Shown: piece after piece, positions 44,612 to 53,316 of the stretch
How the letters are laid out: every line of letters starts with the position of its first letter
Position numbering within the stretch: position 1 is the first letter of the stretch
Assembly: GCA_001897525.1 (NCBI GenBank)
Contig: MKTB01000004.1
Coordinates: 1-64,000 of the forward strand
Length of the DNA stretch: 64,000 nt
Source: Bacteroidetes bacterium 43-16
GTDB lineage: Bacteria; Bacteroidota; Bacteroidia; Chitinophagales; Chitinophagaceae
Direction of reading: 5' to 3'
Notes under the pieces: model-generated
Told to the model about the DNA's origin: nothing
The model's database searches: none
The model's input: the letters and a program-made list of their open reading frames with translations, nothing else
Translations under genes and position numbers: made by a program

Positions 44612-45157
44612 TTATCTTCTTGCTCCTCCTGTTGTTCTGCCAGCACCATAATTAGCATTATTCCCTTTTCCTTTATTATTCATCTTGTTGTTATAGTTGT
44701 TCCTGTTGCTGTTATTAGCGCTTTGCTGCCATTGGCTGTGCATCGGGTGTCCTTTGCTGGCATAGTATTTAGTCTCTCTGCTGTCCCTGATCATCACTTG
44801 TCTGCCACCCATGCCTTTATATTGGGCATAGCTCCTGATGTGGGTACTGTTTTGACGGTAAGGTGCACTTTGGTTCAGCACTACTTTATAGGCATTGTAG
44901 GGATTGAAGCGGTAGGCAGTAGGTACGTTTGAAGTATACACCCAGGTCCTGTTTTGCAGTACTACATATTGTCCGCGGCTGATATCGTAATAGAAGTTAT
45001 AGTCGGGAAAGTAATAGAATTGTGCATAGTCATAACCCGTAGGTCCCCAGGCAGGCTGACTGCCGATATTGATCTGGATATTTATTTTTGCTTCTGCTTT
45101 AGGACTTATAGCCACACCCATAAATATCATTGCTGCGATTGCGATTAACTTTTTCAT
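44612..45157 (-). CDS. Secreted hypothetical protein with Asn/Gly-rich tail
   Basis: 181 aa from ATG 45157, giving the signal peptide MKKLIAIAAMIFMGVAISPKAEA; a longer frame starts at 45181. The middle is rich in Tyr and Phe (QFYYFPDYNFYYDISRGQYVV) and the last 35 residues are Asn/Gly/Lys-rich and probably disordered. It likely lies in the periplasm or at the surface. I do not recognise the family; related proteins appear in Chitinophaga-like genomes by impression only. Confidence 0.6.
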   Translation of the reverse strand: MKKLIAIAAMIFMGVAISPKAEAKINIQINIGSQPAWGPTGYDYAQFYYFPDYNFYYDISRGQYVVLQNRTWVYTSNVPTAYRFNPYNAYKVVLNQSAPYRQNSTHIRSYAQYKGMGGRQVMIRDSRETKYYASKGHPMHSQWQQSANNSNRNNYNNKMNNKGKGNNANYGAGRTTGGARR

Positions 45158-45370
45158 AATACCAGATTTAATGATGATCAATTTTTATTGTTGCTATTTT
45201 GAATACCTTTGGAGGGAAAGGTTAAACCGGCTGTTCAAAAAGTTATCATAAAACGCTTCTATAGCGGATCAATACTCCGGGCCACTTATTGCTTATCGGG
45301 ATATTATTCCCATTCCCCTAAAAAAAACGGCATTTGATCTAAAACAGACCGTGTTACCACAGCCGTTTTG

Positions 45371-45378
45371 TACATTTG
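45371..45378 (+). promoter_or_regulatory. Putative -7 box of the S9 peptidase
   Basis: TACATTTG, 25 bases before ATG 45404. A TTG upstream at 45368 would put the start inside this box. Confidence 0.4.
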
Positions 45379-45403
45379 CTATACACAAATAAAACTTAAA
45401 ACA

Positions 45404-47671
45404 ATGAAGCGTTTATTATTATTAGGTTTATTAATCTTTATGGGAATGACACCATTATTGGCACAAATTACAGGGGCCTGGAAGGGCGAACTGGAGGTAC
45501 AGGGTACTAAACTGGAAATGATCTTTCATATTGAAGAGAAAAGCGGGGCACTATCTGCAACACTCGATATCCCTTTGCAAAAGGCTATAGGTCTGCCTTT
45601 AGATAAAGCAGCCTTTAATGATCCTAATGTTGAATTAGGATTTACACAAGCGGGCATTTCTTACAAAGGAGTATTGAAAGGAAATAGTATAGAAGGTAAA
45701 TTTAGCCAGGGTGGCATGGAGTTTCCTTTAACCCTGAGCAAGACAGACGTGAAGCTTCCGGGCGACCTGAGCCTGCCTTCTTCTGCAGCGGACATTCAAA
45801 AACTGATCGACCTGGACAAAGGTAATTACACTTATAAAGTGGATGACTATTTCGCAAAGCCGAAATCGAGCAGCTTCCAGTTATCGCCTAATGGCAAGTA
45901 TTTATCTTATAAAGAGAAGGATGCTAAAAATAAAAACCATGTGTATGTAAAGGAAATTGCTACCGGTAAAGTAGCTATGGCCATTGAGGAGAAAGAGGAA
46001 CTGATCCGCGGTTACGGATGGGTAAGCGACAATCGCTTGTTGTATGTAATGGATAAAGGTGGCGATGAGAACTATCATATTTATGCAGTGGATCTTGATG
46101 GTAAGAACAATGTGGACCTTACTCCTTACCCGGGCGTGCAGGCCAGTATCCTGAGCGCATCAAGAGATCACAGGGAGTTCATCATTGTAGGCATGAATAA
46201 AGACAGCAAGCAAGTGCATGAACCTTATAAGATCAATGTAACTACAGGTGCTACGGAAAAATTATTCTCTAATGATGACCCGGCGAACCCGATCATGGGT
46301 TACGAGTTTGACCGTCATGGCAACCTGAAAGGTTATGGCAGGATGAAAGACGGTACTAAGTCTCAAATGTATTATCGCCTGGACGGGGAGAAAGAATTCA
46401 AACTGGTGTATGAAGGTAAATGGTATGATAATTTCAGCATTGCTTCTTTTAATTATGCCAGCAAAAACCCGGATGAAGCTTATGTGATCACCAATGTAGA
46501 TGCAGACAAAACAAGGATCGTACTGTATGATTTCAAAACAAGAAAGGTCATCAAAGAAATTTACGCCAATAAGGATTATGATGCAGATATCCTGGGTCTT
46601 TCCAGGAGCAGGAACTGGGAACTGGACTACTATGGTTATGAGGGAGAGAAAGTAGAGATCGTACCAGTAAGTGCGGCCTTTAAAAAGATCTATGCCAACC
46701 TGAACAAGCAGTTTAAAGGTTATCAATTCAACTTTGCAGGTAAAACGGATAATGAGGATAAGTTACTGATCACGGTACAAAGTGATAAACTGTACGGGAA
46801 ATATTACATCTATGATACCAAAACCGGGAAAGCAGAATTGTTGTATGACCTGATGCCGCAGTTGAAAGAGGCGGATATGGCGGTCATGAAACCGATCACC
46901 TTCACCTCAAGGGATGGCAAAACAATCCACGGGTATATTACTTTACCTAAGGAGGCCTTAAACGGGAAGAAAGTACCTATGATTGTTAATCCGCATGGTG
47001 GTCCGCAAGGGGTAAGGGATCACTGGGGTTTCAACCCGGAATCTCAATTGTTTGCCAGCAGGGGTTATGCGACTTTACAGGTTAACTTCAGGATCTCCGG
47101 CGGTTATGGTAAAGAGTTCCTGACTTCTGGCTTCAAGCAGATCGGACGTAAGGCAATGGATGATGTGGAAGATGGGGTGCGTTATGCCATCAGCCAGGGT
47201 TGGGTAGACAAAGATAAGATCGCTATCTATGGTGGTTCACATGGTGGCTATGCCACACTGATGGGATTGATCAAAACTCCGGATTTATATACTTGTGGTG
47301 TAGACTACGTAGGTGTATCTAATATCGAAACGTTCTTCGCTTCTTTCCCTGAATACTGGAAGCCTTATACAGAAATGGTTAAAGAGATCTGGTATGACCT
47401 GGATAATCCTGAAGAAGCGAAAATAGCTAAAGAGGTATCCCCGGTATATCAACTGGATAAAATCAAAAAACCTTTGTTCGTAGTGCAAGGTGCTAATGAT
47501 CCAAGGGTGAACATCAATGAGTCTGACCAGATCGTAAAAGCCTTAAGGGCAAAAGGATTCGAGGTGCCTTATTTAGTAAAATATAATGAAGGACACGGAT
47601 TCCATAAAGAAGAAAACAGTATTGAATTTTATAAAGCCATGTTGGGATTCTTCAGGAAGAATCTTAAATAG
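45404..47671 (+). CDS. S9-family (prolyl oligopeptidase-type) peptidase with lipocalin-like N-terminal domain
   Basis: 755 aa from ATG 45404, which gives the signal peptide KRLLLLGLLIFMGMTPLLA; an in-frame TTG at 45368 overlaps the promoter box. The first 100 residues of the mature protein match the N-terminal domain of the hydrolase at 31970. Then come a beta-propeller and the S9 catalytic domain: GGSHGGYATLMG (Ser nucleophile), VQGANDPRVNINES (Asp) and EGHGFHKEEN (His). It probably digests short peptides in the periplasm. Confidence 0.9.
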   Translation: MKRLLLLGLLIFMGMTPLLAQITGAWKGELEVQGTKLEMIFHIEEKSGALSATLDIPLQKAIGLPLDKAAFNDPNVELGFTQAGISYKGVLKGNSIEGKFSQGGMEFPLTLSKTDVKLPGDLSLPSSAADIQKLIDLDKGNYTYKVDDYFAKPKSSSFQLSPNGKYLSYKEKDAKNKNHVYVKEIATGKVAMAIEEKEELIRGYGWVSDNRLLYVMDKGGDENYHIYAVDLDGKNNVDLTPYPGVQASILSASRDHREFIIVGMNKDSKQVHEPYKINVTTGATEKLFSNDDPANPIMGYEFDRHGNLKGYGRMKDGTKSQMYYRLDGEKEFKLVYEGKWYDNFSIASFNYASKNPDEAYVITNVDADKTRIVLYDFKTRKVIKEIYANKDYDADILGLSRSRNWELDYYGYEGEKVEIVPVSAAFKKIYANLNKQFKGYQFNFAGKTDNEDKLLITVQSDKLYGKYYIYDTKTGKAELLYDLMPQLKEADMAVMKPITFTSRDGKTIHGYITLPKEALNGKKVPMIVNPHGGPQGVRDHWGFNPESQLFASRGYATLQVNFRISGGYGKEFLTSGFKQIGRKAMDDVEDGVRYAISQGWVDKDKIAIYGGSHGGYATLMGLIKTPDLYTCGVDYVGVSNIETFFASFPEYWKPYTEMVKEIWYDLDNPEEAKIAKEVSPVYQLDKIKKPLFVVQGANDPRVNINESDQIVKALRAKGFEVPYLVKYNEGHGFHKEENSIEFYKAMLGFFRKNLK

Positions 47672-47690
47672 TATGGTATAAAATTCCATT

Positions 47691-47730
47691 AAAAAATAGA
47701 GGAGCTGTTGATACAGCTCCTCTATTTTTT
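47691..47730 (+). terminator. Terminator of the S9 peptidase gene
   Basis: An 18-bp perfect stem (AAAAAATAGAGGAGCTGT and its complement) around TGAT. The rest of the 304-bp gap up to 47975 holds no gene; a weak -7 box TATCTTTA lies at 47844-47851. Confidence 0.85.
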
Positions 47731-47975
47731 TGTGGTATAAAATTCAGGGGCATGGAGAAGATTGTTGTATTGCATGAGCATTTTAAAATATTAATAAAGT
47801 CTTAAAGTGCTTGTATTCATTAGGTTGCAGGGTGCTGTTTTATTATCTTTACCTGAGTTCATACACATTTTGATCTGATTATTCTATCCGGGCTTCGCCC
47901 TTTAATATTGACCGTTACAAGTGTCAACAGCTTTTTCCGAAAGCTATTTTTTTTCACCCGAAAAATTATTTATTT

Positions 47976-49046
47976 ATGAACACAGCATTAAAAAGATTGA
48001 GAAAGATTAAAGCAGCCAATTGCATTACTGTGGTGCTGAACACACATCGTACCCACCCTGATGCAGAGCAGGATGCTATCGTTTTAAAAAACCTGGTGAA
48101 TGAAGCGGTGACCCGCCTCTCTGCTTATGAAGATAAACGGGTAGCAAGGGCCTTATCCGAAAAGCTGGAAGCTTTGGCCAAATCGGTAGATCACCGGAAA
48201 AATCTGGACAGTCTTGTATTGTTTGTAAATGAAAAAATCGAAGAAATAGTAAGACTACCTATTGCAGTTACAGACCGGGTAGTGATAGGCAATAGCTTTG
48301 CTACCAGGGACCTGGTACGCAGCATTAACCTGGAAACGCATTATTATATCCTGGTGTTGCATAAAGATGAAGCCCGCTTGATTGAGGCTTTAAATGATAA
48401 AGAAGTGCAGGAGTATGGCAGCCCGTTCCCCATTCAAAATGCAGACCACAGTAAAACCTTCTCTGCACAATCTAAAACTACCAACAGGGCAGGTGACCTG
48501 ATTACTGAGTTCTTTAATTTTGTAGATAAGCGGGTGAATGAAGTAAGAAAAGAAAATCCACTTCCCGTATTAATATGTTCTGATGAAGCAAACTATTACG
48601 AATACCTGAAGATCGCAGACCAGAAAGATACCATTATGAGTGGCTTCCTGAACCGGAGCCGTCAAAATGAACAAGCACATGCAATAGTAGCCGATGCCTG
48701 GCCGATCGTACAGCAGTTTACCCAAGCGCAAAATGATGCCCGTAAATCTGAATTGATGCAGGCCGTGAATGAGCAGAAATTCCTGAGTGACACGAATGAG
48801 ATCAGCAGGGCCATTGCCGCTGGCATGGTACAAACCCTATTTGTGGAACAGGGCTTATACCAGGCTGCAACCTTTGAAAATGGGGAGATCGCTTACCAGA
48901 GCAATGCAACAGGAGGCCCAGAGGTAGTTGATGATATTTATGATGACCTGATCGAAAAGAATAGGGACTTTGGCGGAGATGTAGTATTCCTGCCGGAAGG
49001 TACACTGGATCAGTTTAATGGTTTTGGCGCGGTGACCAGGTACTAA
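47976..49046 (+). CDS. Bacterial archaeo-eukaryotic release-factor-like protein (baeRF family)
   Basis: 356 aa. It looks like the baeRF family, homologues of eRF1/Pelota/aRF1 domains found in bacteria: an N-terminal alpha-beta unit (CITVVLNTHRTHP) and a C-terminal stretch ending GGDVVFLPEGTLDQFNGFGAVTRY. baeRFs are proposed to help translation termination, ribosome rescue or RNA quality control. It converges with rtcB, with only a 165-bp gap that holds a terminator, so the pair is linked by position. Biochemical function is not established. Confidence 0.75.
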   Translation: MNTALKRLRKIKAANCITVVLNTHRTHPDAEQDAIVLKNLVNEAVTRLSAYEDKRVARALSEKLEALAKSVDHRKNLDSLVLFVNEKIEEIVRLPIAVTDRVVIGNSFATRDLVRSINLETHYYILVLHKDEARLIEALNDKEVQEYGSPFPIQNADHSKTFSAQSKTTNRAGDLITEFFNFVDKRVNEVRKENPLPVLICSDEANYYEYLKIADQKDTIMSGFLNRSRQNEQAHAIVADAWPIVQQFTQAQNDARKSELMQAVNEQKFLSDTNEISRAIAAGMVQTLFVEQGLYQAATFENGEIAYQSNATGGPEVVDDIYDDLIEKNRDFGGDVVFLPEGTLDQFNGFGAVTRY

Positions 49047-49111
49047 AATAAAATTAAAAATAATGGAGCTAACCCAAAAGGTCGTTTACACTATTTCGAA
49101 TGTAAGGTAGT

Positions 49112-49165
49112 GAAGTCGAGCAATCTCACAATTCATATTTTTTGAATTAGAGATTGCTCGACTTC
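49112..49165. terminator. Bidirectional terminator between the baeRF gene and rtcB
   Basis: A 16-bp stem (GAAGTCGAGCAATCTC and its complement) plus an inner 6-bp stem (AATTCA/TGAATT). Confidence 0.75.
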
Positions 49166-49211
49166 ATTATATTTCGCTAGAAATAAAAACCTTTTTAGGT
49201 AAGCCCATTAA

Positions 49212-50636
49212 TTAATCTTCCCGGCTTCCGTCATCGGCCATTCGTACCATTTTAGGCGAGAATTTTGCGATCACATCTACAAGGTCTGCCTGTGCTTCCA
49301 TTACTGTGTGGATGTCTTTATAAGCCATAGGGGCTTCATCTCTACCCGCTCCCAGCAATACGACACCGGCCTCGTCCAGTGCGTTTTTCATCTCCGCTTT
49401 AGAAACATTTTTCAGGGCTTGTGTACGGCTCATTTGTCTTCCGGCTCCATGTGAAGCAGAGTTAATGGCATTGGCCTCACCTTTTCCTCTTACCAGGAAT
49501 CCAGGAGCGGTCATAGACCCGGGAATGATACCCATCACCCCTTTACCGGCTGGTGTAGCGCCTTTTCTATGCACGATCACTTCCGTACCGTTCCAGATCT
49601 CTTTCCAGGCGAAATTATGATGGTTCTCTACTTTAGCTAAAACCTGTGCGCCCAATGCATATGCCAGTTTGTTATGGATCACTTCATGACAGGCAGAGGC
49701 ATAGTCCCCGGCCAGGTTCATCGCCAGCCAGTAATCATTCCCGGCTTCGCTATCCAGGTCCAGGTAAGCCAGGTTCTTTGCCTCGTAAGGCAGTTTACAT
49801 AACTCTTTGGCAAGATTGGTATAATGCCCGGCTATGGTCGCGCCCATGCCTCTGGAACCGGAGTGGGTCAATAAGGCCAGGTATCTTCCTTTTTTGATCC
49901 CTAAGGGCACATCGTCCTGTTCAAAATCCAGGTACCCGAATTCAGCGAAATGGTTGCCTCCCCCGGAACTCCCTAATTGTGTCCAGGCTTTATCTTTCAG
50001 CCTGGAGACAAAATTATTTTCACCGAACAATTGATTATCTAGCACCGGATGCTCGCTCCTGTTCTGTTTCAGGAAGCCGTTACCCGCACCGAAAGCGGTC
50101 TCTTTAAAAAGAATTTCCTGATACAGGTGCTGGTTCCATTCAAAATGGGTATAGGGAATATCATAGACGGACAAGGCCATTCTACAGCCTATATCCACGC
50201 CTACGCCATAAGGAATGATGGCATTCTTCGCAGCCAATACGCCACCGATTGGTAAGCCGTATCCCTGGTGTGCATCGGGCATCAAAGCCCCGGCAACTGC
50301 CACAGGTAAATGCATGGCAATATTCATTTGTTTTAAGGCCCCTGCTTCAATCTGTGCAGCCCCGTAAATGCTGTACGCTGCTGCCTGCTCTTTCAAGGAT
50401 ATGGTAGCTTCTTCTTCCCTGGTCCCCACGCCAGATACAATAGCTGTAGCCAGCTTTCCAAAGATCTTATGGTCCAGGTAATTTTCTGCATTTTCCAGTA
50501 CTGCAGCATAATGTTGCAGCATCTCTTCACGCTTGTAGCCTGTTCTTTTTTTATTGATTTTAAGCGCTATTCCCAGTAGTTCGTTATGCGGATAACCCAA
50601 TGTGATCAGGTCATTTCCGTTTATTTGTTGTGACAT
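49212..50636 (-). CDS. rtcB: RNA-splicing/repair ligase RtcB
   Basis: 474 aa. It joins RNA 2',3'-cyclic phosphate or 3'-phosphate ends to 5'-OH ends, using GTP and Mn2+. The core is intact: GVGVDIGCRMALSVYD (metal Asp and Cys), the SSGGGNHFAEFG motif, LLTHSGSRGMG, KVENHHNFAW, IVHRKGATPAGKG, and SHGAGRQMSR, which includes the His that carries GMP. It is downstream of the RING/TerD-like gene on the same strand with 67 bp between, the gap being filled by a dispersed palindrome. Context suggests RNA repair with the nearby small RNAs. Confidence 0.95.
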   Translation of the reverse strand: MSQQINGNDLITLGYPHNELLGIALKINKKRTGYKREEMLQHYAAVLENAENYLDHKIFGKLATAIVSGVGTREEEATISLKEQAAAYSIYGAAQIEAGALKQMNIAMHLPVAVAGALMPDAHQGYGLPIGGVLAAKNAIIPYGVGVDIGCRMALSVYDIPYTHFEWNQHLYQEILFKETAFGAGNGFLKQNRSEHPVLDNQLFGENNFVSRLKDKAWTQLGSSGGGNHFAEFGYLDFEQDDVPLGIKKGRYLALLTHSGSRGMGATIAGHYTNLAKELCKLPYEAKNLAYLDLDSEAGNDYWLAMNLAGDYASACHEVIHNKLAYALGAQVLAKVENHHNFAWKEIWNGTEVIVHRKGATPAGKGVMGIIPGSMTAPGFLVRGKGEANAINSASHGAGRQMSRTQALKNVSKAEMKNALDEAGVVLLGAGRDEAPMAYKDIHTVMEAQADLVDVIAKFSPKMVRMADDGSRED

Positions 50637-50661
50637 TTGTTTTAAAATTTAAAAGGTGATT

Positions 50662-50694
50662 AAACCTATAAGGTTTTTGAAACCTTATAGGTTT
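50662..50694. repeat. Palindromic repeat, copy 4
   Basis: The element at 4962 occurs again here, in the gap between rtcB and the RING/TerD gene: 15-bp arms AAACCTATAAGGTTT and its complement around TTG. It may terminate or stabilise the mRNA between the two genes. Confidence 0.8.
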
Positions 50695-50703
50695 TCTTAA
50701 TTT

Positions 50704-52941
50704 TTAATCGATCAGCAGTTGTGTAACTGCTGCGGTATCCATTGACCAAATGCTGTCATAGACTTCATCAGCGGCTGATGGTGTATCAACAATGATTAAA
50801 CCCTGTGCTCTTGCTTTCAAGGCTAAGATATTACCCACCGTAGTCTTGGCCTCCAGTTTGCTCAACATCGCCTTTACATTGCCCAGGTTAAGATTAGCAC
50901 CTATCTGGCCATTGAACGCTTGCTCCATCCAGATGATTGTCCTCCTGGCCACATCCAGTACACCAAACAATAAGCCTTTGGTCAAGGTTTGTGTCACACG
51001 TACCTGGTGTTGTACACAGGAAGGATCGTAGGCCACACCAGATCTTTCGCTGATCTTCATTGGGTAGGCGCTGTTCATCCAGCCTACCAATAGGTTTGGA
51101 GCAATAGCACCATTGCTGTAGGCATTACAGGTAAAAGAAACGTATCGTGCCTGTGCCTTTTCCAAAGCATCCAGGTTGAGTTCGATATACTCCGCAGTAC
51201 CCACATCATTAGGAATAGAACGTATGTCACCAGAGTGATGCGCGCCCATAGTGGAAAGGTTGTAGTAACTACAGTTAGCCACTTTATTATCGTAAGCAAT
51301 GATACAGCTCAGGTCCATATCCAGGTGTTGTGCCCTCATACCTTTACCCCATTGCATAAACAATCTTACAGCATTACCTTCTAATGGAAACTGTGTACCC
51401 ATCAAGGCTACAGGCAGGTCCTGCACACTTTCTGCGCGGTCACCGATTGCCATAGGCATATAGAACAAAGACTTTTCTATAAAAATGGTTTTATGCTTAT
51501 TGTCCACTTTGGCATATCGCTGCTCCATTTCGTTCAGACACATGGTCTCTATGGCGGTAATCATCTCTTTCAATTGCTCCTCTGTATATAACTCCAGCAA
51601 GCGGTTGGCTTTGATGCTTTTGTTGATACCTCCCAATGGTTTCACACTCCGGGTCTTTGTCTTGTCGAAATAGTTTTTGGCATAACTGTTCAAGGTGAAT
51701 AATAGTCTTGCCGGCACTTTATGGGCTATTTCAGCAAAAGCCGGTAATGCTTCTTCGGCACCAAACCATAATATATTGGCAAACAAAGAACGTGCAAACA
51801 AGCCCGGGCGTGCTTTCAGCAAAGCAAATGTTTTTGCGGCATCTGCTTTCAATCTGTAATGCTCAATGACACCTGCAGGCACTTCATACAATTGATGGTA
51901 AAAAATATGCAGCAACGCGCTTAAAGACTCCATCCCTTTTTGCTTACTGTACTCTGCCAGTCTCAATGCCCGGATGAAGCGCACCCACATGGATCTTTTA
52001 GGGTGCATCAATACTGCCGCTGTTTCCGTGTCCATAGACAGGTCATTCAACCATTGTGCCACCATTTTAGATACCCCTCTTGTGTAGTTAAGTTTGAGTG
52101 CGCCTTTGGCATCTTTTTTTGCATTATGTGCAGTATCCAAAAAGGAACACATATGCTTATTGTTTTGAGCAACACGTTTCAAAATTGTCTTAGGTTCGAT
52201 GATTTGCAAAAACCCGGTTTGCTTAAACCATAAATACCGCATAATATCTACCGGGCTGTTAAACAATGCACCTGCTTCTTTTGATTGCCCCTTGGCAATC
52301 ATGGCATCCACCACCAGCATCAGGGTTTCTTTCATCCCGATTTCCACATCCGGCAGGTCGAAGTATTTGAACAATAAGTTCAGCGTATCGACCTGCGTTG
52401 CATCCAGTGCTGTTTTAGATTGCAGCAGGTTTTTGAAAACAGTTTGTGCATCTTCCTGCTCCCATAATGCCAGCTCTTTAAATTTAGAACCCTGAGCAGT
52501 ATATACTTTGTCATTCAGTTCAAAAGGAGTGCCACAAAAGGGACAGCCATTATATCTTTCCAGTGCAAAGGCACCTACCGGGATCAGGTGACCACAAGAC
52601 AGGGTCGATCCTTTGCCGTACCTTATTGTATGAGCAATCTGTGTTACCCAATGGTCCTTTTTAGTTTCATGAGTTGGAATATCCCAGCCTTTAACTAAAG
52701 GGGTCCAGTTATTTTTTATTTGCAACACATCAACAAATGCTTCGTAAACAGACAGCAATTGCGGTGCAGTCATAAAATTGAACTGGTACAAGAGTGCTTC
52801 ACTAACGGTATAGCCGATCTTATTCAGGTTGGCGACCAGGTTTGCCGCAGCTTGTTTGATGGTTTTGTTAGCTACCAGTTTTGCATCTGCTACATAAACC
52901 GCATTATAGCGGATGGCAACTTTCATTAATTCATTGTTCAT
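50704..52941 (-). CDS. RING-like and TerD-like multidomain protein, probably of the MXAN_6230/SCO0854 family
   Basis: 745 aa. A RING-like zinc site CGH...CPFC lies at residues 116-136 (C116, H118, C133, C136). A long alpha-helical middle (about 150-530) follows, with HEAT/TROVE-like character to the eye, then a TerD-like beta domain (about 535-675; DMDLSCIIAYDNKV, YYNLSTMGAHHSGD, YIELNLDAL). I believe this is the MXAN_6230/SCO0854 RING family, but cannot verify it. It is co-directional with rtcB. An RNA hairpin at 52957-53018 is its 5' leader, and the structured RNAs lie upstream. It may bind those RNAs. Confidence 0.7.
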   Translation of the reverse strand: MNNELMKVAIRYNAVYVADAKLVANKTIKQAAANLVANLNKIGYTVSEALLYQFNFMTAPQLLSVYEAFVDVLQIKNNWTPLVKGWDIPTHETKKDHWVTQIAHTIRYGKGSTLSCGHLIPVGAFALERYNGCPFCGTPFELNDKVYTAQGSKFKELALWEQEDAQTVFKNLLQSKTALDATQVDTLNLLFKYFDLPDVEIGMKETLMLVVDAMIAKGQSKEAGALFNSPVDIMRYLWFKQTGFLQIIEPKTILKRVAQNNKHMCSFLDTAHNAKKDAKGALKLNYTRGVSKMVAQWLNDLSMDTETAAVLMHPKRSMWVRFIRALRLAEYSKQKGMESLSALLHIFYHQLYEVPAGVIEHYRLKADAAKTFALLKARPGLFARSLFANILWFGAEEALPAFAEIAHKVPARLLFTLNSYAKNYFDKTKTRSVKPLGGINKSIKANRLLELYTEEQLKEMITAIETMCLNEMEQRYAKVDNKHKTIFIEKSLFYMPMAIGDRAESVQDLPVALMGTQFPLEGNAVRLFMQWGKGMRAQHLDMDLSCIIAYDNKVANCSYYNLSTMGAHHSGDIRSIPNDVGTAEYIELNLDALEKAQARYVSFTCNAYSNGAIAPNLLVGWMNSAYPMKISERSGVAYDPSCVQHQVRVTQTLTKGLLFGVLDVARRTIIWMEQAFNGQIGANLNLGNVKAMLSKLEAKTTVGNILALKARAQGLIIVDTPSAADEVYDSIWSMDTAAVTQLLID

Positions 52942-52956
52942 TTTTCTTTGTTTTAA

Positions 52957-53018
52957 AAAGGTGATTTTATTACTGTGCTTTATCCAAAAAAGTTTGAAGT
53001 AAGTAATAATTGACCTTT
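52957..53018 (-). ncRNA. H1: GGTCA-motif hairpin in the leader of the RING/TerD gene
   Basis: Minus strand. Closing stem AAAGGT/ACCTTT, then the motif GGTCA-N9-TACTTC (R1, 52996-53015). TTATTACT pairs with AGTAATAA to give 8 bp, followed by an AATC-type variant of the shared partner segment NATTACC. It ends 15 bases before ATG 52941. Span 62 nt. Confidence 0.65.
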
Positions 53019-53022
53019 GGTT

Positions 53023-53104
53023 TGATAATAGTATAGCTATCCAGGATTCGAACCTGTTCAGCTTTTCAACTGTATGCCAATTTGGAGTAAGCTATACCTG
53101 ACCA
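53023..53104 (-). ncRNA. T1: YrlA-like RNA with T-arm and motif in its end stem
   Basis: Minus strand, about 82 nt. The end stem includes TGGT/ATCA and the motif R2 (53084-53103): GGTATAGCT pairs with AGCTATACT, followed by ATTATC. Inside lie a 5-bp hairpin with a GAAA loop (CAGTT...AGCTG) and a T-arm-like CAGG-TTCGAAT-CCTG. As in YrlA-type Y RNAs, the two ends pair and a tRNA-like part lies inward. Confidence 0.6.
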
Positions 53105-53108
53105 TTTG

Positions 53109-53215
53109 AGGGACAGACAGGATTCGAACCTGCGACACATAAGTGTAGTAAACTTTTCTTGACCATTAGGGTAATAGAAAAGTTCAGATTGCTCTACCAA
53201 TTGAGCTACTGTCCC
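53109..53215 (-). ncRNA. T2: tRNA-like RNA with its anticodon arm replaced
   Basis: Minus strand, 107 nt. Acceptor GGGACAG/CTGTCCC, D-arm GCTC-AATTGGTA-GAGC and T-arm GCAGG-TTCGAAT-CCTGT are all present. Instead of an anticodon arm there is a long hairpin: AACTTTTCT, ATTACC, CTAAT, GGTCA, then AGAAAAGTT (9 perfect bp), with TACTAC directly after. Motif R3 is at 53145-53164. No CCA is encoded. Confidence 0.7.
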
Positions 53216-53222
53216 TGATGTC

Positions 53223-53284
53223 CCGGTAATGGCGTAAGCGTTTTCAGTTTGGATTTGAGTTAGAAGTAGCTTACACTTGACCGG
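53223..53284 (-). ncRNA. S1: 62-nt hairpin RNA with the GGTCA motif
   Basis: Minus strand. Closing stem CCGGT/ACCGG. The motif GGTCA-N9-TACTTC (R4, 53263-53282) has GTGTAAGC pairing with GCTTACGC, then CATT. An unstructured loop of roughly 25-30 nt follows TACTTC. Preceded by the spacer AAGTTCTTTAAAATATT. Confidence 0.65.
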
Positions 53285-53316
53285 AATATGTTTAATATTT
53301 TAAAGAACTTTTTTTG

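Noticed and set aside
45324-45369. Hairpin AAAACGGC/GCCGTTTT before the S9 peptidase as a riboswitch.
   Set aside because: Only an 8-bp stem with a long loop, upstream of the -7 box, so it is probably not in the transcript.
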